Shown here: piece after piece, positions 39,101 to 54,100 of the stretch
Layout: each line of letters opens with the position of its first letter
How positions within the stretch are numbered: position 1 is the first letter of the stretch
Position numbers and translations under genes: made by a program
The notes under the pieces: generated by a model
Seen by the model: only the letters and a program-made list of their open reading frames with translations
Databases searched by the model: none
What the model was told of the DNA's origin: nothing
Assembly (NCBI RefSeq): GCF_035582795.1
Contig: NC_134368.1
Span: 11,619,501 to 11,683,500 of the forward strand
DNA from: Mycteria americana
Taxonomy: Eukaryota; Chordata; Aves; Ciconiiformes; Ciconiidae
Direction of reading: 5' to 3'
Length of the DNA stretch: 64,000 nt

Positions 39101-42100
39101 AGTGCTGCAACTGTTTGAAAAAGAGTATTAGAAGCAAAAGATCAATATGACTGCAATAGTTTCAGAGATTTTTTTGAAAACTCTTTGTCTTGAATTATAG
39201 GTGATAAATTCTATTAGGTTTCGTGTATACTTCTTAATGGCCTTAGATACGTAATGAAGTGCCCTTTAATGAGCTGTGACATGGGTACCATAGTGCTACT
39301 GCAAGCCAGTCAAATAAAGCTTGCTGGAGTGGAGAACAGACCGATGGAAAGCTACTAATGAAACAACTCTGTTAACCTAGATGCCTCTCCACAAGATATG
39401 AGATTAAGCCACTTCACTCCTGTGCCCAGAACATTCCTTATAAAACAAAAAAGAAACAAAAAACAGTCTGAGGGATATTACTGTTCCTCTCAACAAGTGC
39501 AATATGTAATCCAAACTTCTTAGTTACAGGAGGAGAATGTGAGGGATGATTTAGAAGGGGGCCAAATTCTTCCAGTTATAATCTTCTGGCAGCTTTAGCA
39601 ATGACTGGCAGACCTGACAAAACAGAGATGCATTGGATTTTAAGCCTGACAAGGATGAGCACAACTTGTAAACACCATCTGCAAGATGTCCAAACCATTG
39701 GTATTGCAGAATATGTCCCTGGTTCTGCACTGAAACAGAATCTCTTGTTTCATCCTCATAAAAGTAGTCTAAATCATTTCTCAATGTAATAAATACAGTA
39801 CAAATAAAAACAGCACCTGGCACTTCCCTGGACAAATCAAAGAATTCAGCATACAGCCTGATGGTGGTATTTTCATGACACTGTTTCAGGCAAACAAAGC
39901 AGCGTAACTTGCAACTTGCCCAGAAAATAAATGGCAGGGTTGCCAAGAAATGGTTACTATTGCTAGCAGCACAAATGATAGACAAATTATTTTCTGTGAG
40001 CTCCTAGATTATGGTTGTTACAATATGAGTTTGATTTAATGTTATCTTCATAGTTATTGAAATAAAGGGAATTTGACTCAGGGGATGGATGGGAGAAAAT
40101 GTTGTCTCACCATCTCAGAAGTGTCTGCCAGGCCAAGTTAGAAAATGAATTTTTGCTAAGTATTTGTATGCTAACTCACACTGAAGTTCTTGCACCAAAC
40201 TTCTGGACCTCCAGCTCCCAGAGTTATGCCATATGCTTGCGTGTGGTTTTGAGGTCTGTTGCTACACTGATGACTTGGAAGGATAATTGACATCAGCAGT
40301 TCATCGCTGCGATTCACTATTTCAGTGCTGGTTATATTCCCCAGTTCATGTGTCACCTTATTCTGTCAAAATAAACAGATCTTTGGCAATAGCTGTCCAC
40401 ACTGTGTGGTGTGATAGATCATCCTCACAGTGTGTTCTTCAATGGTAAAGGAATATAATGATGTTATATATGTAAGTATGTTTATAAGTTTAGAAGAAGA
40501 TTCCAGTAGTCTTGCAGATGTCAAGGGTAAGTCACGCTGACATGGCTGGGGTAAGAAACCCGCTGAGGCTTGGTCACAATTAATCCTCTTTGTACATTAG
40601 ATGGTTTTGTGTTTCCTTTGGGATACTCTGAGCTGTGTTTTGAGGTGTAGACTTTCTGCTCAGTGTAGCTATTTGTATACAAATGCATCCCCATATGTTT
40701 TTCAGCCATAATGCTGGTATGCGCTGTTGATAGATCTTGGCAGCTGAGTATACAGGTCATAGAATATGTATGTCAGACCTATCTGAAGAAATAACCCAAG
40801 TGCAGGTGACAAAGAAATGGGTTTTGAATAAGAAAATTCAACCTACTAGTTAAATTTTTGCAAAATTGATATATTTGCAATATGTAGCTACGTATATCTA
40901 ATATACATGGGTATAGTGTATATGTATAGGTATGTATGAGGCCATAAAAAGAGGTATTTTCCAAAATCAGGCCTTTTGAGAACTTGCTGGCAGGGCAGGA
41001 TTGTTTTCGCTACTTTACAACACAGATATCTCTGAGATGGTTGACTTAAGCTCCCTTTATTGTCAAGGGAGATTCAGTCAATGCAGTCAAGAGTGTACAG
41101 CAAGAGCCATCTCATCTTAAAAAAGTCACCTCAACAGGCTGGATCAGTTTGGCACTAGAAATGCCTGTTTCTCTTAATTGACTAAAAAGGGAGTCTCCAG
41201 TGAGGAGCTCAGTTGTGTCTAAAATTAGATAGGCGGAATCCCAGCCATATTGCTGACTTTGCTGCAGACTGCTGCCTAAAATCTTCCATACGTGGTACAA
41301 ATTTTAGGTCTAATTTTCTGCCGTACTGCCTGTTGAATAGCTATTTGTGCATGTGTAAAGTGAGGCTAACTCACTACTAATTTTAAACAGAATTTTTAAC
41401 TGCTTGGGTTCTTTTATTAAAAAAAATCCTCATTTGATACGTTCGATTCCTGTGAAAGGTAAAAGGCACCATACAGAATTGGGCCCACTGGCTCTCATTT
41501 GGGACCTCAGCTGTGAAGTAAGTATTTCGCATGTAATTAGCATCGATTCCTGACCAATGTCTTATGCTTTGCCAGTTCCTAGCCATCGGTGCTACGTTGG
41601 CAATGGCACGGAGTACAGAGGTACGGCAAAGACGACCATTTCTGGACACAGCTGCTTGCCTTGGGACTCAGACTTGCTTTACCAAGAGCTTCATGTTGAC
41701 AGTGTGGAGAAAGCAGTACAGCTTGGCTTGGGGCCGTTCTCTTACTGCAGGTGAGAAAAGTTCTCGTTTGCCCTGTGTTTGTAAATCAAGAGATGGATGT
41801 ATTGTGGAAGGGAGAAGGGCTAGGATTCTCAAAGCAGGTGTTATCCCTGTCTTGGAAAAGCTAGGCTGACTTTAACAGCCTGACACGAGCAATGTAAGTG
41901 TACAGAAGGCAAGATCTGGTAGACAGGCTAGATCAATAGCTCGGTCTGCCAAGTGAAGCTTAGACACAAAATAATGTTGGAAATTCCAGGTAACTTTTTT
42001 TTTTTCCCAAGTGAGACCATAGTGACTCCATAAACGACTATCCAAAAGGAGAAAAAATGCATTAGCTAAATCAAAATAGTTAACTTTTGATTTCTAATTC

Positions 42101-45100
42101 TTAAATTGTGAAATACATAACACAAAGGAAAATATTTTCAAAAGTGAAAAGTTATTTGAAAATGAAAAATCCAAGCAATATACTTCAATAATGTTGACAT
42201 GGAACGTCAAATTTCTTTCCTGGATTTCTTTCAAAGTAAAATTATTGCAAAATAAGATTTCACGGTGTTTCAATTTTGATTGAACCACAATACAATAAAC
42301 TACATTTCTGCTAAAGTTTTCTGTTCAGCTATAATGAAAATAGCTTGTGGTATATAGGTTTGTGCTTTCTTCTCAGGCACTTCATGTTCCCCGTCTCTGA
42401 GGTCTTCATGAGCTCAATGGATATCCACAAACAAAGGAAATGTTTCCCTTTAGAGAGAATCCTGGAGATGAGCAAATGCTAGAAACGGCAAACTTTAGAT
42501 GCTTCTCCATAAATTACTGGTCTAGGTTTTGGGTTTTGGGTTTGGGGTTTTTTTTTTTTTTGCATGGAAGTTAGACCAGTATTTCAGGAAGATCAGAATG
42601 TACTGCACTTCCTAATTTGTTTGGTGATAAAAAGCATGCATGCATGCATGCATGCTGAAAGTAGCTCTTCTTCTCTAACACAAACTAATAAACAGCTCCT
42701 ACACGCTCCCTTAACCCAGCTCAGCTTGCTTTCCAAGGTTTGGTTCTGATTCAAGCACTTAAGTATGAGATTTATGGTGTCCCAGCATGGCAATTTATCG
42801 GGCACATATTTTATGCTTTGATAAAACTTGATCCCTTCCATTTGCATCATTTAAGCACAATATTTACTTGCAGATTTGAAATGCAAAGAATAAAATGGTG
42901 TAGGAGCTGATGTGTTCATGTTCTGTACAGCTGAGAAAAAAGCTTTTCACTTTTTTGTCAGCTTGTTACAATTTCTGGGGATATCTCTGCTGCACTCTAT
43001 AATCCTGCAGATATCTTCTTCTTCAAATAGTCTAATTTAGAAACATTGTTGGTGGAAGATGACTCAACCTGTGTTGCTTCTTCAGTTCTGAGAATTTGAA
43101 AGTGCTTTAATCTTTTTCTGAAGAACAGTCAGATTAAAAAGAAAAAAATATTGAAGAACCTTACAATAATAGATAGTGCTTCTGATAAATCCATCTGAAA
43201 TTAGAATTACTGTTTATCTGGAGCCCTGAATTACCTTGTCTATTTTTCTTGGCCTAATGAAGATCTTTCTGGGTCTTCAAAGTTTCCCTGTATTCTTGGA
43301 GGAGTAAACTGGGCAAATTTCTGGTTACTTATATGGCATCAGTAAAGACAATTAGGCTGTACCGTGGAGAAACCCTAACAGGATCAAACCAAAACCTCTT
43401 TAAGACCAAGGTAACAAAGGACTAAACTGTTTCTGATATTCTTTTTTTTCCCCTTTTGAGGGAAATTTTTCTTGAGGTAGTCTTTCATTTCCTCAGACTC
43501 TCCAGGGAATGTAAACCTGAGCTTCTCACATTCATTTTTGCTAGCTATTCTTGTTATGGATTTTCTATGAATCTACGTGTGTTGGAATTTCCTTGCTTAA
43601 AAAAATAATCTAAAAAAGGAATCTCTCCCATGGGATTTAGTCCTGAAAATAGCTGAGCTGATATCTGTTAAAGCACTTCAGTGTGGGCTGTATTTAAACC
43701 ATGTGAACATGCTCATGCATCCAAATACTTGTAGGCAAATTTTACAGGTGTTTAGTCATGTGTCTGTGTTTCAGAACCTAGAGAACCTTAGACTTGGATA
43801 GCTTTAAGCACGAAGAACGCTAGTGAAAGGGTGCTCACCCATTTAGGTGTTAGCAGGTGCTTCAGCGCTTTGTCAGACGGCTCGAAACCTGAGAGTCCTG
43901 TCAGTCCTCTGCATGGTGCAGAGGAAAAAGCAGAAAACCTCCGGGAAGCTTGGAACAACAATGTGGTTAATGCTTGTAATTCACTCTCCCCCTGAATTAA
44001 TTAGAAATCCAGATGATGATGATAAGCCATGGTGTTACATCATGAAGGACAACAGTTTGTCTTGGGAGTACTGTGACATTCCATCTTGTGGTACGTAAAG
44101 GCTCTCTTAAAATCCATGTTATGAATGAATGAAGAAAGATTTATTGATACTAGAACAAGCTTTCACTGTATAATTTTGAATGTTCTACTGTTCCCAGGAG
44201 TTTGAATATTTTACTGTTTGCAGTAAATCAAATGACAACAACAAGCTTCTTTTTGCATTTTTGGAGTTGTGATACAATCTGTGATTTTTGTCCTGAAACA
44301 CTGTATAACAGTAGTGTCACACTACTGCTTTCAGTCAAAATCATCCCAGTATCACCAAATTTTCTGCTAGAACATGCAAGACGTCAAAAATGATTGATGC
44401 TTTGGTACAAATTGTCATCAGTCAGGGAATTACGGGCCCAGAGAAGTGAATGGGCCTCTGTAAGCAAACAGAGGATGGGATCCTGAAGATGTACGAGACA
44501 TAGTATTTAATTCCGAAAACTAAAGATTCTGCTCTTCCCCTAACTTAATATTTAACTGTTGTTAATGTTGAAGCTGACCTTTAGAACAGAGTTGTAGTCT
44601 GAAAAGTCAGTTTATAAAGTGGTCCCTTTATTTCCCTTTTATGGTTCTAATGCATTTGATAGATGATATTAACACAAGCATCCTAGTCCTTGCTATTGCA
44701 ATGGCAAAGCTCAGTCCAGAATCTGAAAATGAAGATGTGATGTATCATGCATTCTGTTGTGCTTCATCCAGTAGTAAAGATTATATTTGTACTGGTGAAT
44801 GAAACAGTGTCTGGGGATGTTCACAGATGCATTTAATTTACACTAGTACACATGTAGCCAGTGTTGGGAACAGGCATAGCTTTCAGTCTTGCAAGTCTCC
44901 TAAGGAACTGAATGAGATTCAGTTGTATGTGAATGTTTAATGACAATTTAACAAACCTTTCTTTTAAAGACTCTTACAAAAGTTCCAGTCCTTAGAAATC
45001 ACCAGGATTTATAGTCTGATGCCATATCCCTTTATATCTCAGCAAGCAGGGAAAGGAGGCCACCCGTTCCAGACAATGTAGATAGTTCTGCAGTTACCAG

Positions 45101-48100
45101 AAGACCATGTGGGAGAAGACACAAAAAAAGAGGTTTTGTGAGACCTAGGATTGTTGGGGGATCTTCATCTCTGCCTGGATCTCATCCCTGGATGGCAGCT
45201 ATCTATATTGGAGAGAGTTTCTGTGGTGGAAGCCTTATTCAGACTTGCTGGGTTGTGTCAGCAGCACACTGCTTTGCTAACAGGTAAACTCACCCATTAG
45301 TTTGACAGTAGGTCCTCTTCTCCTCATAGTCACAGTCTCCTTGTGATTCACAACAAACCTGAACTGAAACAAGTGAGAAAGAAGATGAGATTTTAAAAGG
45401 CCAATGTTTCAAAAGGAGTTTCAGGCAATTTGGGTGCAGTTCATGGGCTAACAAATAGCTTGGAATCCTGCAGTCTCACAAGCCCTTATCTTGTTCCTTA
45501 AGGAGTCTCGAAGAAGCTAAATGACTCAACTGCAGGAATAAGGTAGGGCTGAGTAGGACACAGAATGGGAGCTTGCATGTGCAGGCAATCTGCAAGGGGA
45601 TATAAGTATTTCTCTTCTTCTGAGTTACCTTTTTGAACGTTTATGCCTGCTTTGAGGTGTAACAGAGATGACTATGCTCATTGCTGTGTTTTGTTCAAAA
45701 AGGCTGAGACTGCCAAGCAATGATTTATTAGAGACAATACATTACTGTTGGTTGACACAAATAGAGTGGGCTGAGCTTTACAAAAAGCCAAAGGGAAGAA
45801 CTGAACTGTTCAATTTTTGAGGCTGTTTTTCTTGAGAGGTGTTTTGGGTTTTTTGGAGTTTTTTTGTCCTCCAGCTGTGGGACACTGGAGAGAATATTGA
45901 CTATAGGATGCTCTTACTTCATTCTAAATATTTTCTTTTCCAGAAATGCTGAACACTTTCTCTGATTCTGGTTTGATCACATTGATGGGAAAAATATTAC
46001 ATCATTTCATACCCATTGTTCCTTTGCATAGTAAAGAAGCCAAGAGAAACAGAAAACCTCGTGCCAGAATACATACACTGATAGCTTGTAGAGCTAATAA
46101 TACCATTGCGAATGCTGCTCTGAAGCATTTGGTGCTCAAGCCACAATGCATTTGTTTTTCAAATGTTGTGAAATAGCTACTAACTTTGGCAGCTATTCAG
46201 GACATTTCCACCCACTTCCAGCTGGTGGTTCGGTACATACAGATTTTCCATAATTGCTGCATTGTAATTTGCACTCTTCCATATGTTTAGTACCTCTCAG
46301 CCACAATTGCAACTGTTTTCCGCTAGGCGACAATAGATACCTGTGCAGCTAACTTGTTTTTTTTTTTTTTTTTCTTTTTCTGTAACCCCTCCTGTTTTAT
46401 TTCTTTTCCTGAATGAACCACCTGTAAGTCATAGTAGAACCATTCAGTGCCTTTAAAATCTATTCTAAATAGTATCCTGGGAAGCGAACTTCCACTCTGT
46501 TTCACAGGCCCAAAATCTGATTTTCAAGGCGATTGGTTTACTATTGCAAGAGCACTGAGAAAATCCTGCCCTTACATATTGATCAAAGAATATTTTATCG
46601 TCTTCTTGTTTTCCAGTTACAAAAAAATACACTTTGCGCTTTCCTTTGTGAATTATAAGCTTAGTTATTGTTGCAGGGTAGCCGCCAGCTCTCTGCCCCG
46701 CAATTAGCCAGAATCTCTTTCCTCTAAGTACATTACTGTAGATCACTGCTTCGTGCTCAGTACTGGGGGAGACTCCACAGTGCTTTTGTATCTGACGGGT
46801 GCTACTGATGCACAGAAACACAACTAGGGAAACTGCGATGCTGTTGGCCACTCTGCATCTGTGCATGATGTGTGACAGCAGATATTTTCTGCTCCTGCAC
46901 TGGATAACAAAACATATGAGCGCTCTGATGTTGAAGACACTTGCTAACTAAATTCATTGTAGACTTATGCACATGCAGATTGAATTGGTTTTAAAGCAAG
47001 AGTGAAATTTGAATTCCGTTGCTTTCAAAACTAGAGAATTTACTGTCTTTCCAAATGCTTCCTGATTATTCCTAAATGTTCCTTTCTTCCCAACTGTTGT
47101 ACTGGTTCTTATTAGTTGTCTGTCCCGGACACTGGATATGAGAGGACTGTGGTCTTTTTAAAGTAAACAAGAAATGGCTGAAAAAGATAGTGTGAATTAC
47201 AAAACCTGTATTCTCCTCTGAGTGTGGTTTTTCCCATTAGATCAGTGTGCTGTTGGGACCTTCCTCCGCCAAGTTGCTTTTGATTCTAGACAACAGCTTT
47301 AACATAGATCAATCTAAACTCAGAACAGAAGTGGTGATAGCTCTTAGGTGGAAGCTGCCCAGATGTTCCTGAGTTGTCAGTCTGCCAGCACCTTTAAAAT
47401 CTTGACCCACGCCTGTAATATTTTAAGCGCCTGCTTTCCCAGAGAAATGAGATACCCACCACTGACTCAACTTTTGGTCCCTCATTTCTTCCTCAGTAAT
47501 TTTTGTACTCATTGGCAAAGTCTGATCAAGGTTGACTCAGTTAAGTTTCTAGAACAAGAAGTGCTTGCAGCCCCTGAAGATGCTTGTTAGCCAGACAGCA
47601 GCTGGGTAGCAGTGCATGCGCTTGCCTTTTACTTCTGTCAAGGAGCAGCAGCCTTTAATTAGGCTAATCAGGACTCACAGAGCCTGGGACTTGCTGTAAC
47701 ATTAGTCATCTTCTTCCTGGCCCACAGCAGGTAGGATGCCTGGGAAACAGGTCAAGGCATTATGAGAGGGTAAATAATGGACATGGTGGGGAGCTGAGGT
47801 TATTACAGTTCATGGGACACACAGCCATGGGAAATTAGGTTTAGTTTGACCTGCTAATCACAGAATTGCTTGTTCTGTCTTTTGTATTACAGTCCACTAA
47901 AATCCACTATTACAGTAGTTCTGGGCCAGCATATATTTAATAGAACAACTGACGTAACACAAACATTTGAAATAGAAAAATATATTTTGCATCCTCAGTA
48001 TTCTGTGTTCAACCCTACTGAACATGATATTGGTGAGTATTTTTGTTCTTACAGTTTTATTTTCTGTTTGCTCAACTCAGTTTCAAGTTTGGTTGATACG

Positions 48101-51100
48101 TCAAAAACTGCCTTCATAGTGGAACAATCGTAGGCATTAGGAGAAGCTTTCGAGCGCAGAGGGTTCTCAGTTCTACCAGAGTTATAACAGCATCTGAAAG
48201 CTAGACAAATTCAGATGAGAAATAAATTGCAAATTTTAAATAATTATGATAATTAGCCTTTGGAGCAATTTACCTAGATGTATGGCAGATTCATCATCAC
48301 TTCAAGTCTTTGTGGGATTAGGCATTTTTTCAACTGAAGCAGAAACTGTGGGCTTGATGCAGGAATTACTTGGTAAAATTCTATTGTCTGTATTGTATAG
48401 AGGATCTGACTAGATGAATATAATAGCCCCATCTGCTCCAAAAACCCATGTTACTAAGAATCATTTTTTACACTGAGATAGATTTAAAAATCAGCTGTCT
48501 TATCAGTCAAAAGTTAAATGCCCTTTTGATTGACCTTATAATATGAGTCAGAATGACAATGGAACAGCAGCTCCTTATTTTCTGATCTGCTCTTGTGGAA
48601 GGTGGCACGTCACCCTGGGGTATCAAGCTGTGGGAGCACTTTGTCTATGAGACTATTTAATAGCCTGGCATCGGGGATATTTTAGGTCAGGAATGTACTG
48701 GCTTTTTTGCTCCCAGATGGTGAATATTTTCCAGTATGTAGCAAAAAGCATTCAGATTCTGTGTTGGTGGGAACTCTGTCACAGCATACCAGGAGACAAA
48801 CTGGATTTGGGGTATTACTCTGCTCTGAAATACCCTGGTGTAAACCACCATTGACACTTTAAGATCTCCTAACTTTATGAATTACTCTGAAATTTGGCAT
48901 GCTTCACTGATGCGCAGTGTCCAAATCTAGGGTCAGCTGAACGTGGAGTTCCTAAGACGTGCCCCACTGCAAACAAAGAAGCAGGCAGAAACAAAGAAGC
49001 AGGGGGGAAAGATGTGGGGGCACATTCTGCCCTGTCAGTGATTTCTACTGATGCAGCAGAAGAGTTATTTCCTGCTGAAAATGCTTTTCTAAAGGAAACA
49101 AACTACCACATGAGTGTTTGCTGGGAAGTTCGGGGGATTCAGAAACAGGCAGAGTTGGTGGGGAAGAGGATGAAGGTGAGGAAGAGCAAGCTGCTGAGCA
49201 TTGGAGCGTGATTTGTGTGGGCTTCTCAGCCTGCGAGATCCTCTTTACATGTTCCACAAAGGCCAAAAAAATGTAGCCAGTAGAGAAACAAGACTATCCA
49301 GCGGGATCTCTTGCTTTCCACACAACAGTGCTCAGAAAACCTGGAGCTTCCAAAAGGCGAGATGTGAAGCTTTAATAGCTGTGTCCATGTCACCTCAGCT
49401 CTGTCCTCTTTGAGTAGCGTGCCCAAACCCAATGTGCTGCCCTTGTTACACCAAGCACAAAGCCCCCCTCTGTTGCTCTACACCCAAACACAGGGGGCTT
49501 GCTACAGGGGAACCAATGTTTCTGCTACTTTTGACATCTTCTTTCAGTATCAAGTTCATGATGCTGCACAGCTCCATATTTACGCTGTTTTCAGCCCCAC
49601 AAGGGGATAGTAAAGGCTGTGTAGGTTGTGTAGTTCTTTGTACCTTTCAGAAGCTTGATTTTGAAATATCCTGATTTTTTATTCCTTAATTTTCAAGGTC
49701 TTGAATTTTGCTGAACTCAGTGATAACACAGAGCACAAAATACACCAGCTATTGCAGTAATTAATTTTTTAAATCAAATCGGAGTTAGGCAGGTGGCCAG
49801 ACTTTCAGAAGCAGTGAGCACTTGCACATCCCACTTATTTCAGCTGAAAGTTGTGGATATGTCACTGTTATTTAACTTTAAGGTGGGAGGAGGCATATGT
49901 ATTTTCTATCTTCCCCCTTCTCTACAAAGGCAGTGAAGGAAAATCTGCTCAGTGAATGCAGCATAAAATAAATATTCCCACAAGGGGAGTAGCTGAATGT
50001 TTCAGCCTTCAATTTTCTTTGAAATCAGGTGCTGTTGAGATGAGTCTGTCTGTCTTTGATTGAAATATCTTAATTAAGAGAGGCTTAGGGGATAATTAAA
50101 GTTGTATCTGAGACCCATTGCTGCCAATCCCATTAAAGAAAGGGAACAGTCACTTTATTCCTCCTATATTTTCTGTTCTGCAGCTTTGATTAAGCTGAAG
50201 AAGAATGGCCAACGTTGTGCCGTCAAGTCCCAGTTTGTTCAGCCCATCTGCTTGCCGGAAAGTAACACCTTTTTCCCTAATCAGTTCAAGTGTCAGATTT
50301 CTGGATGGGGACACAGGCATGAGAGTGAGTAAAATGACAGTTGATATCTGTAGAAAAAACTGATGATAATTAAAACATAATGCTCAAGTATATGTTATAC
50401 AACTGATAGTTTGGTAAAATATTTTCCAAGGGACTTCTGGTGGGATTCTTTTAATCTACTTTTTGGAATTTGGAGTGTGGTTCCCTTGACCAAATGTTTG
50501 TGTCTATTTTAGGATGAGATGAGCTGTGAGCTAGCTAGGTCTCCATGGACTGGAAGGGGAGCAAGTAGCTTAGTTGTAGGTGCCAACAACTTAGTCGAGT
50601 GAATCCTACCCCTGGTTTCTCAAGGTAGATATCAAAGACTGTAAACCAAACACAATCAACTTACTAGTCCGTGATAGAGGAGATCTTTACCTTCACCAGC
50701 AAGAAACTTTGGAAACATCTACAGGAGAGTGCCAGATAGACTTTGGGCTAAGAAGTGCTTACATCCATCTTGAGAAAGGTGGAAAAATCCATCCCATCCT
50801 TTCAGATGATGAATTTCAGGATTATGAGGCTTGGCCATGCTGCTTTGATGTGGAGATAGCAGAGACCTATGTAGATAGTTGAGAAGGATGGGGTAGCTGG
50901 CTGCCTCATTTTGGTAAGAGATTTAGCGTGAGCAAATGTTGTCCTGGTCTAAATGTGTAGTCTAAAGGCAAAAAGAGGTAATGGAGCCTTTGATAAATTA
51001 ATGATTTAATATCGTGGAAAGAGCAGAGGACAGGAGTGCTGGGGTAGTGTTCCTGAGTCTTTAGGAAATGAGAGAACCCAAAGTGGATTGATGTCTGGAC

Positions 51101-54100
51101 ATGGCATACTGTTATTTTAAAGGGCAAGGGGTCTGACTGGAGGAGCAGAAAGTGATGTGATCACTAGAAAAATTATCTTTTAAAGAGATCCACAACATGA
51201 ATATGACTGAGATGTGTTAAGTGTGTTTATATGTTGTTTTGTGCATTGTATTTCCATGTTAAGCTCTTCACATTCTATAAAAATTACTGTCTTTTCGTCT
51301 CTGGGAATTTTTTTTAAGATATAACTGGTTATTCAAATGTCCTGCAAGAAACACTGGTTCCAATTGTTCCTGAGGAGAAGTGCAAAAGCCCTGAAATTTA
51401 TGGAACAGAAATCACTGAAAATATGTTCTGTGCTGGCTACTTCGATAGCAAATCTGATGCTTGTCAGGTAAAGTGTGAGTCATCTCTAGGCAGAGAATAT
51501 AAATGTATATTATTGCCAGAAACATTGCAGTGTTACAGTGCTTACTTTTGACATTACAATGTTCCTAAAGAAAAGAAGTGTTCCTAAAGAAAAAAAGAAA
51601 CTTACGTGACTGCACTGTTTGCTTCCACCTTCATTTTTTAACCTGTTCAATGTCAAATAAGTTCTACAGAAGGACAAAAAACCTGCAGGGTGTTATATTC
51701 CTCCTGCCTTCATAAAAGGCAGTGGCTACGCACTGGAGGGTGAGTTGCTTTAGCTCCTGGCTGAGCTTGCAGCGTGATGGCAACGGTTTGCTGGCCAGCT
51801 GGCAGGGACGCACTGGCAGGCCAACCAGCATGTACCTGTGTGGAGCCAAATCCCTGAGCTGCTGCCTCTTGCCTGATGGAATTAAGGATACCTGGGTAGG
51901 AGGTGGGGAGCAGCGGTGAGGTTTGGAGGAGGAAGGAGCCGAGGTTATTACAGCGGATGGGATTTAATGGTGTAGCATATCAGTCAATTAGAAACTGTGT
52001 TTCCTGACTTCTGTCCTTCGTGGAATGACCTCATGCTCTTACTACTTTGCATGCCTTTTTGAATTATGTCACACCTTGGCTCTGAATAAGGATGCAGAAT
52101 TGTTGTGGTGATAGATGAGACTATATTTTAAATGAAGGATCAGATTATTCCTTACATAAACCTTCAGATTTTATCTTCAGTTCATTTTGAAGGAGGAGGG
52201 TTATGCTCTATTAGCATAAATTTCGGAACAGGCAGCACATAGCTAATAGTTGGCAGTGAGATTAAGTAAAGCAAAGAATATAATGTATACTGTGTGCTGC
52301 AACCCCTATAGAGACCATAAAGGTGTCCACAGAAAGGTGTCCAGAGTGAAATGGCAGCAGCCAGCAGTGGCTCAAGGTTTCCAGGCCAGGGCTGAGAACT
52401 GATTGTAGTTATTGGCTGCAAGCGTTCATACTAGCCAGAGAGCTAGAAACTACCTTGCTTGCTCAGTTTTCCTTGCCTTACCCAGGAAGTCCAAACACAA
52501 GACGCAGCACTATAGCTGGTTCTTGCTCCCTGCCCTGGAAAAAAGAGTTGATCAGGAATGAGAAGGAGAAAGAAGAAAGTGGAGGGAAGGAGAGAGGAGC
52601 TGCACAAAGACAAGTAGTCTGGAGAGAATTGCAAAATCTGAGAAACAGTGATTTAGATTCACAGATGTTGCTGAAGAACAGTGCTCATGACTTGAAATCA
52701 TTATTAGTGAATCGATAATTCTTTTTTTTTTTTTTTCCTGTTGGCAGACTTGTAGTGCAGCCTAAGGAGAAATAGTGTAGACCTCTTAATGTCACAACAA
52801 ATGTAGCTGACCTTTGAGTTTTCTTAATGTATGCTTAGGAAATTAACCTATAAAGCATGTCTTATGTATAAAAATATTTCAAGACCAAGAAATATCAAGT
52901 AGATAATGTGTCCTGCTTGATTATTTTTTAAAGATTTTCCTGGAAACTTTTTTTTTTTATCAGTGCACTGATACCAAAGTTCTGAGAAGTAAATTGATTT
53001 CAGATACAAGACTTCATCTGATGTCCCTCATTTATCACAGAAATCTCCTAGTATAAAGGCAACACAATTTTCCTACTTACTGTGCTTTCAAGGGTTTTCC
53101 TTTTTAAATAGGAAAAAATATATTTCTCCTTAGTCTCAAATAACTAGAAGGGTGGCTCCTTTCAGCACTAATTTATGTTTGTCTTTTAATTTCTAACATT
53201 TTCATTTCTGTAGAAAGTCAATCTAAGAGTAATAATAATAATAAACCCATTTCCTGAATGCTTGCAAGCTTTTAAGTAAGTAGAAGTGTTCCAAATTCAT
53301 CCTTGCTGTAGTGTGTCATCAAACATTAGTTTGGTCTTATTTTTGGTTTATGGTTTTAATGTCAAGGTAAATGCTCAGTAGCGTCAAATTCAACAGATGC
53401 AAACACCCCATATGCCACATAAAATTATAGCATCCCATAGTCACATGAAAAAGCGTGTACGTATGCAACACCTTTCTTTGAAAACTTTCATGATCTCTGA
53501 CATTTGCAATAAACTGCATTGAGAAACTCTCCAAATATCCATCCATGCAGAGCCCATGTTACGACGTAGTGTAAGCCTCAAAATCTTTCTTACTCCCACT
53601 GAAAGTGACCCAAATCATCCGTGCTCTTCAGTAGGTGTCTTCATCTGAAATAATTTCAATTCTTTTAAACAAGATCTGATATTTGGGTACTTCTGTTTAA
53701 TGTGGAATTAAAAAAAAAAAACAAAAACAAAAAAAACCCCCATCATATTAGAGGTGAGTATGATTAAAAAAAAGGTTTCTACAATGAAACTTCAGTAGAC
53801 CACTGCTTCCATACTCATTTTTTTTTTTTAGTTTAAATCTCACATGTAAACATTCTTAATTTGGGACTTTCCCAAACTGATCTTTTTCCGACTGCTTTCT
53901 ATCAAATTAGATAATCTTTCCTTACTTTTAACACAGGGAGATTCTGGTGGACCTCTGGCCTGTGAGAAAAATGAAATCTCTTACCTCTATGGAGTCATCA
54001 GCTGGGGAGATGGCTGTGGCAGAGTCAACAAACCTGGAGTATATACACGAATAACAAACTATGTAAATTGGATTAACGAGAAAATAGCCCCCCATAAAAC

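Larger units (their letters stand above)
29030..41575 (+). other. HGFAC intron 7
   Basis: A 12.5 kb intron between the second EGF and the kringle. It holds the NUMT (about 32.4-35.3 kb), a C14 run at 31655-31668, an alternating AT tract near 31826-31849, and a T-rich run near 38729-38760. From 29.9 to 30.5 kb both strands have long open frames without recognisable domains. The remainder shows nothing I can name. Confidence 0.65.
41751..47892 (+). other. HGFAC introns 8, 9 and 10
   Basis: Intron 8 is 41751-44004, intron 9 is 44091-45042 and intron 10 is 45284-47892. Intron 8 has a GCAT tetranucleotide array. Intron 9 has a weak MIR-like piece near 44420-44485 (GGCCCAGAGAAGTGAATGGG, then AAGCAAACAGAGGATGGGAT), read as minus strand. 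Otherwise I see only short homopolymer runs. Confidence 0.55.
48033..53936 (+). other. HGFAC introns 11, 12 and 13
   Basis: Intron 11 is 48033-50183 and contains an old CR1 end (separate entry) and a small tandem copy of AAACAAAGAAGCAGG near 48969-49001. Intron 12 is 50325-51318. Intron 13 is 51468-53936, with an AAT run near 53231 and A-rich tracts near 53709-53740. No exon-like sequence is seen. Confidence 0.55.

Noticed and set aside
47780-51962. Possible repeat family from similar text GAGGTTATTACAG near 47800 and 51940
   Set aside because: Similarity covers only about 20 bases and the flanks do not align.
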